Positions 10,308-25,804 are shown, numbered from the stretch's first letter. The stretch is DNA of 64,000 nt from Xestospongia muta (GCA_963693285.1 OY848921.1:3033497-3097496), one strand, 5' to 3'. Notes: a model not told the origin generated them from the letters alone. A program made the numbers and translations.

Positions 10308-11258
10308 TTATTTTGTCTTCTTCTTTTCATCACCAGTAGTGGTATCAGCCATAGGAGAACTCTGTCGAAGTAGCCACTTAATTAACACTATATCATCACT
10401 GACAATTAGGAAAAATACAATGATATAAACAATAGAATATATAGAATAATCCCATGCACGAACTACTCCTATAAACCACGACAGATGAAAAGACCAGTTG
10501 ATGAAAGAAATTCCTAAATAAACAAAAAGACTCAAGTAGGATAAGAGTTTGATCCATTTAGCATCACGATAGACAACTCTTAAGCCAAGGTAAGCATTGA
10601 CAGAAAAAGCTAAACCACTGAGTGAGCCATAAATTGTACCCATTTTAACAAATCCTAATAGGCCAGTGTATCCTTTTATTTCAAGATTAGTGGAGAAAAT
10701 GACAAGACCACTTAGAGTGGTTACAATGTGATGGACAATAGTAGTCCTTGGGAGTTTTGGAACCATGTAAAGAGCTACTATGTCAGGCACAATATAGACA
10801 GCACAGCCACGTTTCACAGCTAGTTGTGTAAAATCATCAAGAATGGATCCTTTATAGAATTCCTTCCAAAAGAAACGACATAAAGTGAGAACAGCTAATA
10901 TCATTGCTTTAAACATGTTTGCCACAACATACCACTTCTTATGGCTGGGTTGGATTGCTCGAAACTTTGGATCTAGACCTTCCCAAATGTATTTACATAC
11001 AATTAAGCCAATTGTTAAAAGCACACACATACGAAATATGACATTAAGGGTATCAATAAGATCATCTGGTAAGTATAGATCTGTCCTCTCTGGAAGTAAG
11101 TCATTGAGGAAAGGAACTTGATAGTGCTTTGGAGTATAACAGTTCCCTCTACTGTCAGAAGAGTTTTCATGAGGAAATAGAAGCATAAGTGCATCAAATG
11201 GTTCCATATACCTACCATCAGGACATTTCCACCATTGAAGTTGTACAGCTTTGGCCAT
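10308..11258 (-). CDS. Intronless TLC-like multi-pass membrane protein, copy 1
   Basis: A 316-residue protein with about six to seven hydrophobic segments. It opens with an N-terminal (probably luminal) segment with a WxCPDG motif and a second Cys (NCYTPKHY). A conserved core follows: HKKWYVVANMFKA, DIVALYMVPKLP, TTIVHHI, KGYTGLLGFVKM, VNAYLGLRVVYRDAKW. It ends DDIVLIKWLLRQSSPMA plus a polar tail KKKTK. The HKKW start, the Asp-containing helix and the paired His (HH) resemble the TLC (TRAM-LAG1-CLN8) domain of ceramide synthases and TLCD proteins; this is a fold-level guess, not a firm identification. The last four residues KKTK fit a KKxx ER-retrieval signal. Five copies occur in this window. 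Function unknown. Confidence 0.85.
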   Translation of the reverse strand: MAKAVQLQWWKCPDGRYMEPFDALMLLFPHENSSDSRGNCYTPKHYQVPFLNDLLPERTDLYLPDDLIDTLNVIFRMCVLLTIGLIVCKYIWEGLDPKFRAIQPSHKKWYVVANMFKAMILAVLTLCRFFWKEFYKGSILDDFTQLAVKRGCAVYIVPDIVALYMVPKLPRTTIVHHIVTTLSGLVIFSTNLEIKGYTGLLGFVKMGTIYGSLSGLAFSVNAYLGLRVVYRDAKWIKLLSYLSLFVYLGISFINWSFHLSWFIGVVRAWDYSIYSIVYIIVFFLIVSDDIVLIKWLLRQSSPMADTTTGDEKKKTK

Positions 11259-11477
11259 ATCTTAATATTGGGTCTAGTTTTGAATCTGTTTTCTGTGAGG
11301 GAACCAACTTTCAATGAAAGGTCAGTGGGAGGAGAGTGAGATTAGATTTGTTTACATAGTATATCATCATGGCATAATTCATAGTAATGTGTACACAGGA
11401 CTACTATACATTTCAACTTTTAACTAACTAAAATACAATAACTGCTGTTAAAATAATGCTCTTAAGTCTTAATAGTC

Positions 11478-11612
11478 TTAATAGATTGAGAGGTCACTTG
11501 ATGAGTTTTATGTTGTCCAACTCCAAAATGTGCTACATCTATAAATGATCATCAAATTGTGGTACTATCCCCACAGTAAAGAACTTTATATTCTCCATAA
11601 GGACTACTATAT
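11478..11612 (-). pseudogene. Relic of a UGT gene (C-terminal donor-domain fragment)
   Basis: The bases ATAGATTGAGAGGTCACTTG onward align with 8153-8300 of UGT copy 2 (TAGTTTGAGAGGTCATTTGA onward) through the segments for the VEHSGVGVQL and EALYYGVPL regions, with many small deletions. It is recognisable only at DNA level and lies on the same strand as the intact UGT genes, between two TLC-like genes. Confidence 0.7.
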
Positions 11613-11934
11613 ATTAGACCCAAGAGGCAAGCATTATTTCCCTCAACAGTTTCTACAAGCAGTTCATAGGTATAACATCATCAGTTAGTCTTGTAATCAT
11701 TGGAAGTGAAACTTAGTAATCATGCAAACATGTGACTAGCAGTATTATAATAAACATTATTACACATTCACTTTCAATATTAACTGTTGGAATTACTTAT
11801 AATGATAATAATTAACATTTCAATGACTGATTTCGTTTTTAGCAAAATCAACCCACACCTCCAATATTGCAAATACACAATAAATGAAGTAATTACACAC
11901 ACCCACTAGGGACAAAATGGTGGCTACTAAAATG

Positions 11935-12128
11935 AGTGCTTCTTGATGTAACTAACTTGACTGATGATGTAACAACTTGTCCTATGACGACATCACTGAG
12001 TGTCATAGAGTTAGTAATGTTAGGTTTGGTTTAGGGTTTAGGTGATGTCATCATATATGATGACATCACTATGTGTCATTTCATTATGATGTCATATCAT
12101 AGTCAAGTTACACCAAGAACCACCCACT
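11935..12128. mobile_element. MITE-like palindromic element
   Basis: Imperfect terminal inverted repeats (left TGCTTCTTGATGTAACTAAC near 11938; right, on the other strand, TGGTTCTTGGTGTAACTTG from about 12125) enclose a perfect 28-bp palindrome at 12042-12069 whose arm is GTGATGTCATCATA. The core half-site TGATGTCA is close to the CREB/ATF site, so it could also be a regulatory element. No coding capacity. Confidence 0.55.
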
Positions 12129-12496
12129 AAAACAGTTTGAAACAGTTACCTTTGAAAATTATTTTGCAACTACTGTATGCTTCACATTTTTGAGGTTCTG
12201 ATTCTCATAGCTTTTCACATACAAATCATGTGTTCTAAAATGCTTAAACATAAATTATTTAATAATGAAATTATTATTATTCTATTTACATTAGTGAGAC
12301 TAATATATACACATATATATATATATATAGAACACACACACATATATATATATATTATTTTTCAATATACACCTACCAAAAAATATTATATAATTAATGT
12401 CTCTATAAAATGTTCTTGATAAAGCTAAAGACTTAACCTATTAATAACTAATAAATAACATTCAGTACATGTTTGAAGATGCTTGTGATACTTGAG

Positions 12497-13435
12497 TTAT
12501 TTTGTCTTCTTCCATTCATCACCAGCCATAGGAGAACTCTGTCTAAGTAGCCACTTAATTAACACTATATCATCGCTGACAATCAAATAAAACACAGCAA
12601 TATAAACAATAGAATATATAGAATAATCCCATGCACGAACTACTCCTACAAACCACCACATATGAAAAGACCAGTTGATGAAAGAAATTCCTAAATAAAC
12701 AAAAAGACTCAAGTAGCATAAGATATTGATCCACTTAGCATCACGATAGACAACTCTTAAACCAAGGTAAGCATTGACAGAAAAAGAAAGAGCACTGAGT
12801 GAGCCATAAAGAACACCCATTTTAACAAATCCTAATAGACCAGTGTATCCTTTGATTTCAAGATTAGTGGAGGAAATGACAAGACAACTTAGAGTGGTTA
12901 CAATGTGATGGATAATGGTTGTCCTTGGGAGTTTAGGCACCATATAAAGAGCTACTATATCAGATGCAATGTAAATAGCTGAGCTACGTTTCACAGTTAG
13001 TGGTGAAAAATCATCAAGAATGGATCTTTGATAGAGTTCCTTCCAAAAGAAACGACGTAATGTGAGGGCAGCTAATATCATTGCTTTAAACATGTTTGCC
13101 ACAACATACCACTTCTTATGGCTGGGTTGGATTGCTCGAAACTTTGGATCTAGACCTTCCCAAATGTATTTACATACAATGAAGGCAATTGTTAAAAGCA
13201 CACACATACGAAATATGACATTAAGGATATCAATAAGATCATCTGGTAAGTATAGATCTGTCCTCTCTGGAAGTAAGTCATTGAGGAAAGGAACTTTATA
13301 GTGCTTTGGAGTAAAACAGTTTCCTCTACTGTCAGAAGAGTTTTCATGAGGAAACAGGAGCATAAGTGCATCAAGTGGTTCAATATAGCTACCATCAGGA
13401 CACTTCCACCATTGAAGTTGTGCTGCTTTGGCCAT
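12497..13435 (-). CDS. Intronless TLC-like multi-pass membrane protein, copy 2
   Basis: A 312-residue paralogue of copy 1, clearly a recent tandem duplicate (near-identical first 110 residues: WWKCPDGSYIEPLDALMLLF, NCFTPKHY, HKKWYVVANMFKA). Differences cluster in the second and third membrane segments (ILDDFSPLTVKRSSAIYIAS versus ILDDFTQLAVKRGCAVYIVP) and the short tail. It ends WLLRQSSPMAGDEWKKTK, keeping a KKxx ER-retrieval signal but lacking the DTTT of copy 1. ATG at 13435; no intron. Function unknown; TLC-type lipid-modifying or lipid-sensing activity is inference. Confidence 0.85.
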   Translation of the reverse strand: MAKAAQLQWWKCPDGSYIEPLDALMLLFPHENSSDSRGNCFTPKHYKVPFLNDLLPERTDLYLPDDLIDILNVIFRMCVLLTIAFIVCKYIWEGLDPKFRAIQPSHKKWYVVANMFKAMILAALTLRRFFWKELYQRSILDDFSPLTVKRSSAIYIASDIVALYMVPKLPRTTIIHHIVTTLSCLVISSTNLEIKGYTGLLGFVKMGVLYGSLSALSFSVNAYLGLRVVYRDAKWINILCYLSLFVYLGISFINWSFHMWWFVGVVRAWDYSIYSIVYIAVFYLIVSDDIVLIKWLLRQSSPMAGDEWKKTK

Positions 13436-14183
13436 ATCTTAATCTTGGGTCTGCAAGTCAACTATTGTACTATTCTACAACTAACCTTTTCGAAGCTCAG
13501 GTAGCGGATGTATTGGATTGCAGTTATCGTCAGCTAGTGTTAGTTATTATAATTAATTAATTATTACAGAGGAGTGACTATTTGCATACCGCAAGGGCTG
13601 TTTTTGTTTGCTGACGTAATCATCCTATATACATGAGTCAAATAGTTACGTATCATGTTCATAGATAACTCATTTCACTTTAATATATGTCTTGAAACAA
13701 CTAATGCTTGTCACTTTTATATGTGTGTTGTTGTTATATATGCAGAACTACCAAAACATTTTGATTTTGATCAACTAAAAGAAAATGTCAATACGCTAAA
13801 ACTCCTAACACTGTTGTCTTCATATGTTCTTCTTAATAGTTAGAGCTTCATTGATGTACATAAAACTAACACTAACTCCTGAATGCTTTACTACACCTTT
13901 CCTGCCCAATCTAATGAATCATCAGTTGGCATGACGTATTATTCTAAGTAGAACACTGCATAAAGAGCTTGAACTCTATTATCATTGAAATCATAATATG
14001 AAATAGACCTATATCCCTAAACAACCTTCGTAAACAATTTATAGCTTGTTGCTACAAGTAATAAATAGAAACCTTTCATTGAAATGTGAATGATCATTAT
14101 TAAAAAAAGTTCTATTAGATACTGATATTAATGTAAAAAAACTGATTGATACTACATCATTATTATTATACTTTAGTGATAGT
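13436..14183. other. Intergenic with a UGT relic
   Basis: No intact gene. Contains the relic at 13868-14012. The rest is AT-rich without coding signal. Confidence 0.5.
13868..14012 (-). pseudogene. Second relic of a UGT donor domain
   Basis: AACTCCTGAATGCTTTACTA onward parallels 8197-8330 of UGT copy 2 (AACTCCAGAATGCTCTACAC onward) across the AWAVRVEHSGVGVQL region, the GTGGAACTCCATAGTAAAGA region and the ISMAILHGG region, with indels and no open frame. Same strand as the UGT cluster; it lies beyond TLC-like copy 2. Confidence 0.65.
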
Positions 14184-18563
<4,380 letters not shown>

Positions 18564-19765
18564 GATTCAACATAGAATAAGACAACCCTGTCAAAACGGA
18601 GACACAGGAACAACTCTCGTTGCAGCCATTGCAGTGTCCTCTTTCATGCATGATGTGACATCATGAACTTCCTGGACCTAACCCTAAAAATAGAAATGTG
18701 CTATTTATAGTACATAGTCTAGTCCAGGTTTGTTACCTGGATTTTATATATGCAATTGATTTATGGAAATTGAATATGCTTAGAACATATTATTTATGCA
18801 TATTCTAATAGTGGAAAGTAGAAACAGAAAAAAAAATAGGCAAACAATACATGGAGAACAAGGTAAGATATAGCCTAGAAATAACACAACAACACAATGA
18901 TAACTAAAAAAGTAGAAGTCTTATAAAGATTATTTTACACATATAGGTATGTTTTTACATGAGATATCCGCTTCTAGAAGTCTTATTTCGAGCACTTTTA
19001 AAATGAAAGTAGTGATTTGCGTAGGACTTGGAAAAGTAACTATGTAAGAGACGCCATTTTATGACTTATAATCATATTCATGAGGAAAAGATTATGAGCA
19101 AAACCTTTCCAGCTGTCCTAACATAAACAAAATTCTTGTCTTGTCTTCTAGATATCAAGAAAAAGGTATCCTTACAGTATAACAGTTGAATTACCTATTT
19201 CTGACTTGATTATAACTTATACACACACACACATACATATATATATAAACTATTCTTTCTGGTACATGAATAATATATTATTGCTAGTTATTATAAAATC
19301 ATAGTAATGCCCTGTAGCATTGTATAGCATATCCTGAGTACACTCAATCAATCTGCACTAACAGAAAAGAAATTATGAACATACTTTAACTAATTATAAT
19401 TCCAATAAAAATAATAAACAAGTATAGATAATTTGTTAGAAACATTCATTTAGTGTAGAGATCGCCATACTCCCACTCCAACTTAGGACTAGTTTGAGAT
19501 GTTTATTGCTATTCCTACATTTAATGAATTTTTAGAAATTTTATTTACTTGTTATTGTAATTATAGTAATTGTTATGACACATAGTTGTTATTGTTTGTC
19601 GCATCCATAGTACACATGGGAATAACAAATCAACATTATGAAGATATTCATATGACATAATACCAAATTCATGCTTTTTAGCTTTAGTAAATATATAGCA
19701 GTATCTTTATGTAAACAACTTTCTTATATATAAAACAGCACAGTAGTTACAGTGTATATTCAGTG
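18564..19765. other. Divergent intergenic region with a dispersed repeat
   Basis: Separates the minus-strand carboxypeptidase from the plus-strand Death-domain genes, so promoters of both should lie here. No gene seen. About 18950-19090 is one copy of a dispersed repeat whose second copy is at 63330-63483. Confidence 0.5.
18950..19090. repeat. Dispersed repeat, copy 1
   Basis: CATGAGATATCCGCTTCTAG then AAGTCTTATTTCGAGCA matches CATGAGATATACACTATTAG then AAGTCTTATTTTGAGCA near 63339, and similarity continues through GACGCCATTTTATG versus GACACCATTTATTT and TATTCATGAG versus TATTCACGAG. Non-coding; probably a short transposable-element remnant. Confidence 0.65.
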
Positions 19766-20605
19766 ATGGAGAAGAAGAATGGCCAAAAGACAGACTTCAG
19801 ATATTGGTTTTCAAGCAGTCTCACCTATCCAATTCAAAGTAAAGTTTCCTGATATTTACTTGTTATAGTTGATATCATCATGTAAAAGGAGGGTTTACTT
19901 GGTAGTCCAAAAGCAAGAGAACAGTCTGGTATGTAGCCATTGACCAAGATTTCTATAATTAATGTATACTTTGTCTCAGATATGGTATCAAGTTCATTGC
20001 CAAATATTACCAAAAGAAAAGACACGATTTTCAGAGGTATGATAACTTACACTAACCTACTACATATGCATTGCGTTATATATTAGGTTCATCACAGCTT
20101 ACAAGCTTCCAGAGGAGTCAACATGAAATCACCAAATTACCAAAATTGGCACATTCAAGAAAAGGTATTGTTACCATTAAAGTTTGCAAAGAAATCTTCC
20201 ATGCAAGCTGTCTTCCATTTTAGTTTTGAACAATACTTTTAAAGGAACGAAACATGACAAAATTACACAAACATTTCGTAAGCATACATATATAGCTTAA
20301 TGTTTTATACTCGTTGTGTGTTTGTAGAGTCACCTACATTACCACGATTAGTAACAGAGTTGTTTGATTTTTCTGATAAATGGAGAGAGCTGGGCACTCA
20401 GTTAGGACTCAGTCAAGATACTATAACTAGTATTGAGAAAAATCACTCACCACATGATGATCGCTGTCTGATTAATGTATTAAATATATGGTTACAATCA
20501 TGTGAGTCTCCATCATGGATGGCAATAGTTAAAGCACTGAAATCTCAATCTGTATCAGAAAATGGTACTGCTGTTCGTATATATAGAGAATACTTGACTT
20601 TGTAA
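19766..20605 (+). CDS. Small Death-domain protein, 4 exons
   Basis: Exons 19766-19838, 19980-20036, 20087-20164, 20328-20605; all junctions keep frame and give 161 residues from MEKKNGQKTDFRYWF. The first 70 residues are Ser/Lys-rich and probably disordered. The last 85 form a Death domain: LVTELFDFSDKWRELGTQLG, LSQDTITSIEKN, DRCLINVLNIWLQ, then PSWMAIVKAL, with the Trp positions and six amphipathic helices typical of the fold. Death domains are protein-protein modules that assemble apoptotic and innate immune complexes. No second effector domain is seen, so it is probably an adaptor. It is the first of three plus-strand Death-domain genes within 4.2 kb, only 230 bp upstream of the next. Confidence 0.8.
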
Positions 20606-20835
20606 AATGGTGTCTTTTCTGTTATTAAGCAACATTTTCTCTTGTATATATTTCGTCATTTGATGTTTACTAAAATGAATATATGAATAAATAAATCCTT
20701 TAGATTCATACTATCCCATATATGACAAATGGAATTTCAATGAATTTTTATTTGCAACTTTTTGCTTTGCCAGCTTTGCTTTGAATTGTCTTTTGAGTTA
20801 CTAACTTTTGCTTCTCTGGAGTTATTGGATTAATA

Positions 20836-23127
20836 ATGGCTTTTTATATAAATGTAAAGGAGGAGGCTGGCTCTTCTCAAGTCAAAGTACTTGTCAATCA
20901 ATCTGATTTTGTGAAAGCTGTAAAAGGAAAAATTAAGAAGAAAATGAAACTACAAGATGATGACATAGTTCATATGACAAAAGTTAAAGATAATGTTAAG
21001 CTTGATGATGAGAAAAAAATGAGCAACTATAGTGTCATGGCTGGAGATCTGTTCTCCATTAAAGTAGTGAAGCCAATCATTGTCCCAGATAGTGGTAAGT
21101 ATAGACTTAATATAAAATGGTATTCTATAGCAAGAAATTCCTTACAGAGACATCAGAATTTACTGACCTACCTGGACCACAAATACAACCTTTATCTGGG
21201 GAACACTCTAAAGATACTAAAGCACTAAAGGTTGAAGGTAAGAAGGCAAACATAAACCGGCGGCGCCACAGTGAACCTACTAAACCAAGTACACCACTAG
21301 CAGTAGAGACTTATACCTTCAAGAGAAAGAGAGCCTCAATGTCATATCCTAATGAGAAAATAAAAGAAGCTCAAAAAACAGCCTTGACAAATATTAGCAA
21401 TAAGAAGATATCTATTGATCTGGTGACTGAAGAACATATTTCAGAGGAATCTGATAAAGAAGACACATCTCTTCAATCAGAAACCAGTATGCAGAATAAG
21501 ACTCCTCTGTTATCCAAGAAAGAACTCACTGTCAATCATGATTCATCAGATCAGATTACAAGAACCAAACTAGAAAGTATGAATGTATTAAGTTAACTGT
21601 TATCCCTTCTCATCTTTAAAGGTTATGAAACTCAGAGTGCTATTGATGTCACTAATACAAACCCTATTTGTAATGGTATCTTATTACTTTGTCCATTAAG
21701 TGAAGTATCACTGTTGATAGGTTGTGATGAACGGCCCTTTACAGCTCCAGCCACACTTTCAAGCAAACTATTGAGAAGTTCTAGTGAAAGCAACCTAGCA
21801 AATCTTGAAAATGGTAGTTTTCTTTAATTGATTAAAATGCATGTACAATTTGCTTTGAAATTTAATAGCTGTTATGGAAAGAGCTGTCAGGAGTGCTATG
21901 TCTTCAAGACCATCAAGTGGCATATCTTCTATACCATCAATTGTGAGCTTAAGGGCAAGTTCATGCTCCTTGGACAAGAATGATGATGTGGAGAGAAAAG
22001 TGGGAAAATGCATAGATAGATCAACTATGGTCACCCCATGTAAGACAAAGAGAGTGTATAATATGATGCATAATGATGTTTTCTATAGCATTAGCTGAGA
22101 CACAACTTGAAGATAAAGGTAACAACAATCATTTGGGCATTGTTTCAATTTTTACTGAATGTATAGAAAAAAAGATAAGAGAAGTTTTGGATAAATTCTC
22201 AATAGACATAATTGAAGCTGGATTGGACCCTGACATATTTGCAGAGAGGCTACATTCTCGAGGTCTTATTACTAAATTAAAGACAAGAGATGTGCAGACT
22301 TGTAGATTGCCTGGCAGTACAAAGACTATCAATATTTTATATGCAGTGAGTTGTTATTTGAGAACAACTCGAAAGCCAAAGGATGTTCTAAAGGCTGTTT
22401 GCCATGTACTAGTTCAAGAGCCTTCTGCAAGACCTATAGTATCTAAAATAGAGCACTATCTTGGTATGATAAGTTGAAAACATACTTCTAACTTGACTTA
22501 CTGCCTCTTAGATATAGCACAACAAGCTCTGGGTAGTGTTCCTTCTCCAGGTAATTGTAATTAATAATTATTTTTATTATTTAAACAATATTGTCCACAT
22601 GCAGTTGATCTTATGCGTCGTCCTCCATCCAACATTAAAAGTAATATATCTACTTTTTATTTGTTATATGTTTTTCTTGCATCTATATAGTGTCAACATC
22701 ATCAGCTAAAAGCAAAGAACCAGTAGATATTTTGTCATCCTATTCTAAAAGAGTACAAGGTATAGTCATTATAAAACTGTTTTATTACATTATAATCCTT
22801 AATATAGGTTGTGATCAATGTCGCATTCAAATCAAAGATGCTAGTACAGTCATACTCAGGCTTTTTGATCAATCATCAAAATGGTATATTTTGGGAACAT
22901 TACTTAATGTTCCAATACCTGTACTCGATAAAATAAGAGGAGGTGACAGTCACTTGGTAGAGGACTGTTTCACCCAAATGATAAATCACTGGCTCCAGCA
23001 TGACCCCTGTCCATCATGGCAGGTTCTGACTGATTTTCTAATTGAACCATTTAACCTAAGAGATAAAGCATTTCAACTAAAGAATGAATTTTGTTATGAG
23101 TGCTGTTTTGTACATAGAAAATCTTAA
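20836..23127 (+). CDS. Multidomain Death-fold adaptor (ubiquitin-like start, CARD-like middle, Death domain)
   Basis: Exons 20836-21094, 21148-21576, 21622-21675, 21721-21813, 21869-22039, 22089-22118, 22167-22463, 22512-22550, 22605-22640, 22691-22759, 22808-23127; every intron is phase 1; about 598 residues. Residues 1-85 (MAFYINVKEEAGSSQVKVLV; KAVKGKIKKKMKLQDDDIVH; MSNYSVMAGDLFSIKVV) look like a ubiquitin-like beta-grasp. About 86-350 is Ser/Lys-rich and disordered. A helical segment (KKIREVLDKFSIDIIEAGL; FAERLHSRGLIT; INILYAVSCYLRTTRKPKDV) resembles a CARD. The C-terminal 105 residues are a Death domain (ILRLFDQSSKWYILGTLLNV; PCPSWQVLTDFL). Two introns (21676-21720, 45 nt; 22119-22166, 48 nt) are multiples of three without stops, so retained-intron forms would stay in frame. 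Domain names other than Death are by eye. Confidence 0.72.
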
Positions 23128-23567
23128 GTCTTGTTTACTAAATCAGCTAGTGTTTGCTGTATTGTACATAATAACTCTTTGTTTATTTATCTTGTCAATA
23201 TACATTTGCTCAATGATGTTATTGTTTTTGTATTGCTTGCCATTCTGTATATGGTCATATTCATTGTCAATTCATTGATAGTTGCTATGATACATGGACA
23301 ACAAAATATATGCCTAAAAATATATTATATATATGAACTATGACATCATGCTCAGTAATTAATTGGTTAGGTCAGAATAATCTGGTGACTTCTAAAATAT
23401 ATTCATACTCCTATGAGAGTTCATATAAATAACATGTAAAGGTGTAAGGTGTCAAAAACATTAATCATCTCTGGATTCACAATAAAGGTAAGAAGCTAAC
23501 TACATAACGTTTTCTAGTAATTCCAATTTAAGTTTATTCTTTTTCTCTTTGCAGGAGCATATACAAA

Positions 23568-23963
23568 ATGGCATTAGCAGTAATGAGTGAATTTGAGACT
23601 AAAACAAACCAAGCAACACAAACAGAAGAAAGTAAGCACTTACAATACAATCTCTATATGTGTATAATTAGTGTATCTTGTCTTTCATATGCAGTTCCTT
23701 CAATATCAGAACTAATATTAGAACTCTATTCATTAGCAGAGAAGTGGGAATCAATGGGAAAAGGGTTAGAGTTTAGTGACAAAGAGCTTGAAAGAATCAG
23801 TCAAGAACATGCTGGTATACCTGAGGAATGTTTGATCAAAATGTTGTACAAATGGTTGGAGTCTACACCAGTTCCTTCATGGAGAACTATTATCAAAGTC
23901 CTCCTTTCAGCTGACATTGGAGAAAGAGGAATTGCCAATTGCATAGCTAGGGAACACTGTTAG
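23568..23963 (+). CDS. Small Death-domain protein, 2 exons
   Basis: Exons 23568-23631 and 23695-23963 give 110 residues; an untranslated upstream exon probably ends before the intron closing at gcag just 5' of the ATG. After a 21-residue leader (MALAVMSEFETKTNQATQTE) nearly the whole protein is one Death domain: LILELYSLAEKWESMGKGLE, LERISQEH, ECLIKMLYKWLES, then VPSWRTIIKVLL. The 63-base intron is in frame and free of stops. Such a single-domain protein can only act by homotypic binding, as adaptor, decoy or inhibitor of other Death-domain proteins such as its two neighbours. A broken copy lies at 26857-27145. Confidence 0.8.
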   Translation: MALAVMSEFETKTNQATQTEESKHLQYNLYMCIISVSCLSYAVPSISELILELYSLAEKWESMGKGLEFSDKELERISQEHAGIPEECLIKMLYKWLESTPVPSWRTIIKVLLSADIGERGIANCIAREHC

Positions 23964-24646
23964 GAAACAAATGTATTATAATAATAATATAGATTAATCA
24001 TGCAGTCACTTATTCAAGTAGCCAAACTTATTTAGTATAATAATTATTTGAAAATGATCTATTAGTGATGAAATTAAACCAAACTACAAGCAAGGGATAA
24101 AACCATTAAAATTGGCTCATTTTTACATGCAACAATCTAAATGTGACAACTAAAGTCAGGCTGCTGTTTACACAGTTATTGGATTATTTGTTGTTCTTTA
24201 CCATAACCCACTTCTACCTGATGTAGACTCCTTCACCAAAACATTGCCTTGACATTTTTAGGGAAAGGAGCCCTTATTTAATAAATTGTTAACATCAACT
24301 TTACATTATGAAGTTTATTATGCTAGGCACTCCCAAGCTTGTATTAATTAATTTCTTCCATTTTTCTATTAATCCATTACTTGTTCTGTGCTTGTTCGTG
24401 TATTTAACCTCTTGTATTGTTGGATTCATCCAATCTTTATATTATACTGGAGGTTTGATTGACTGCTCACTTGATTTAGGTAATAATGAATAAGCTGGAT
24501 AATATGATAACATAATTAGTATTGTTATGGCTTCATATTTCACAATATTACAATAACAATTAAGGATAAAAGACAATGACATATATGCAAATTAATAATA
24601 ATAATTCAATTGAGTGTAGAATAAAAGGAATGATAATTAATTACTA
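23964..24646. other. Intergenic (convergent genes), nothing recognised
   Basis: AT-rich, only short frames, no conserved segment seen. Confidence 0.5.
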
Positions 24647-25804
24647 TTATCTTTTACAACAAGATTCGCTAGTTGAAGAATTTGGATCAGACTCATTAAA
24701 AGAGACTATAGTAATTATTACAGTCAAGATAGTACTTCCAATAATTCCAATGACAGCAATAACTGTAACCACCTATACATAAAATACATCAAGTCAATAT
24801 CTTTATTTTGTTATAGCATTATTAACTAAACAACATGATATACAAAGATACAAAAGCACGGCATATACTCAATTATTGTATTCCATATCCTCACAGCATA
24901 TACTGTGAGGATGTGTAATACACACTACTGTGTATACTCATCCTGGGTTGTTTCATTATAATAATATTTCATTATAATAATATTTACTAATGAATATAAT
25001 ATTCATAAATTTGTACATACTGTGCGGATATACATTACAGACTACCGAGTATCCTCATCCTGACTTGTGGGCAGAGTTTGGGGATAAGTTAGTTAAAGCA
25101 AAAAAGAGATTGGAAATAAGCTGTGGGTGTAGTTACGTTACACATAAATTTATAAAGTTGCAACGGATGCTTTAAGCTATGGGTGTGGTTTTGTTACACA
25201 AAAATTTACAATGTATGATTTACACTATTATCTATAGTCTATGTTGTATACTTACAACTGCTGCTGTAACCTCTTCAGCAAAGCTGTCATGACAATAAGT
25301 TCCAGCATCTTTAGATTTACAAGTAGCTTCCCATCCAGAAGTAAGTACACTTGCAATAGTTAATGTAAAAATGCCAGAGAATAAAAGAATTACAAATTCA
25401 ACAATCAAGAATACTTTATTCCTGCAAAGTATTAGAAAAATTTTAAAAATTGGGTAGTAATATATCTTTTTGTATACTACACTTGAAAAGATCATCAATT
25501 AATTTGTTGCTGTTAGAGTAAAAACTTACTTCATAAGCCAAAGTACAATTTTGACAAAGTCCATTATCATCAAGATCACAAAAGCAATGGCAGTCAACAC
25601 CAAACTACATATGGAAAACACACATAACGTAATCGGTTGTGGATTGTCTTTACTGGAATACAAAAAGCACATATCAGTCTCTCTGTCCTTGTTAACACGT
25701 GTATTTGCGTCGCCAACAAGCGCAGCTCCAACGACAAGTAAAACAGCTGTCCAGATATGAATTAATATAACAATAACTTGAAAAGATACACTTGTTTGGC
25801 CCAT
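24647..25804 (-). CDS. Four-span membrane protein, 3 exons, family not identified
   Basis: Exons 25804-25530, 25421-25256, 24772-24647, in frame, 188 residues. Four hydrophobic segments: VIVILIHIWTAVLLVVGAAL, TLCVFSICSLVLTAIAFVIL, VFLIVEFVILLFSGIFTLTI, and VTVIAVIGIIGSTILTVIIT. The first loop has one Cys (RETDMCFLY), the second loop two (ATCKSKDAGTYC), consistent with extracellular disulphides; both ends are short, the C-terminus ending SESCCKR. Topology is that of tetraspan families such as TMEM179-like or MS4A-like proteins, but no diagnostic motif (for example CCG) is present, so I leave it unnamed. No signal for function. Confidence 0.75.

Larger units (their letters stand above)
11259..12496. 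other. Spacer between TLC-like copies 1 and 2
   Basis: Contains a UGT relic (11478-11612), a palindromic MITE-like element (11935-12128), and an AT/AC microsatellite (about 12297-12356). Otherwise no coding signal. Confidence 0.6.
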
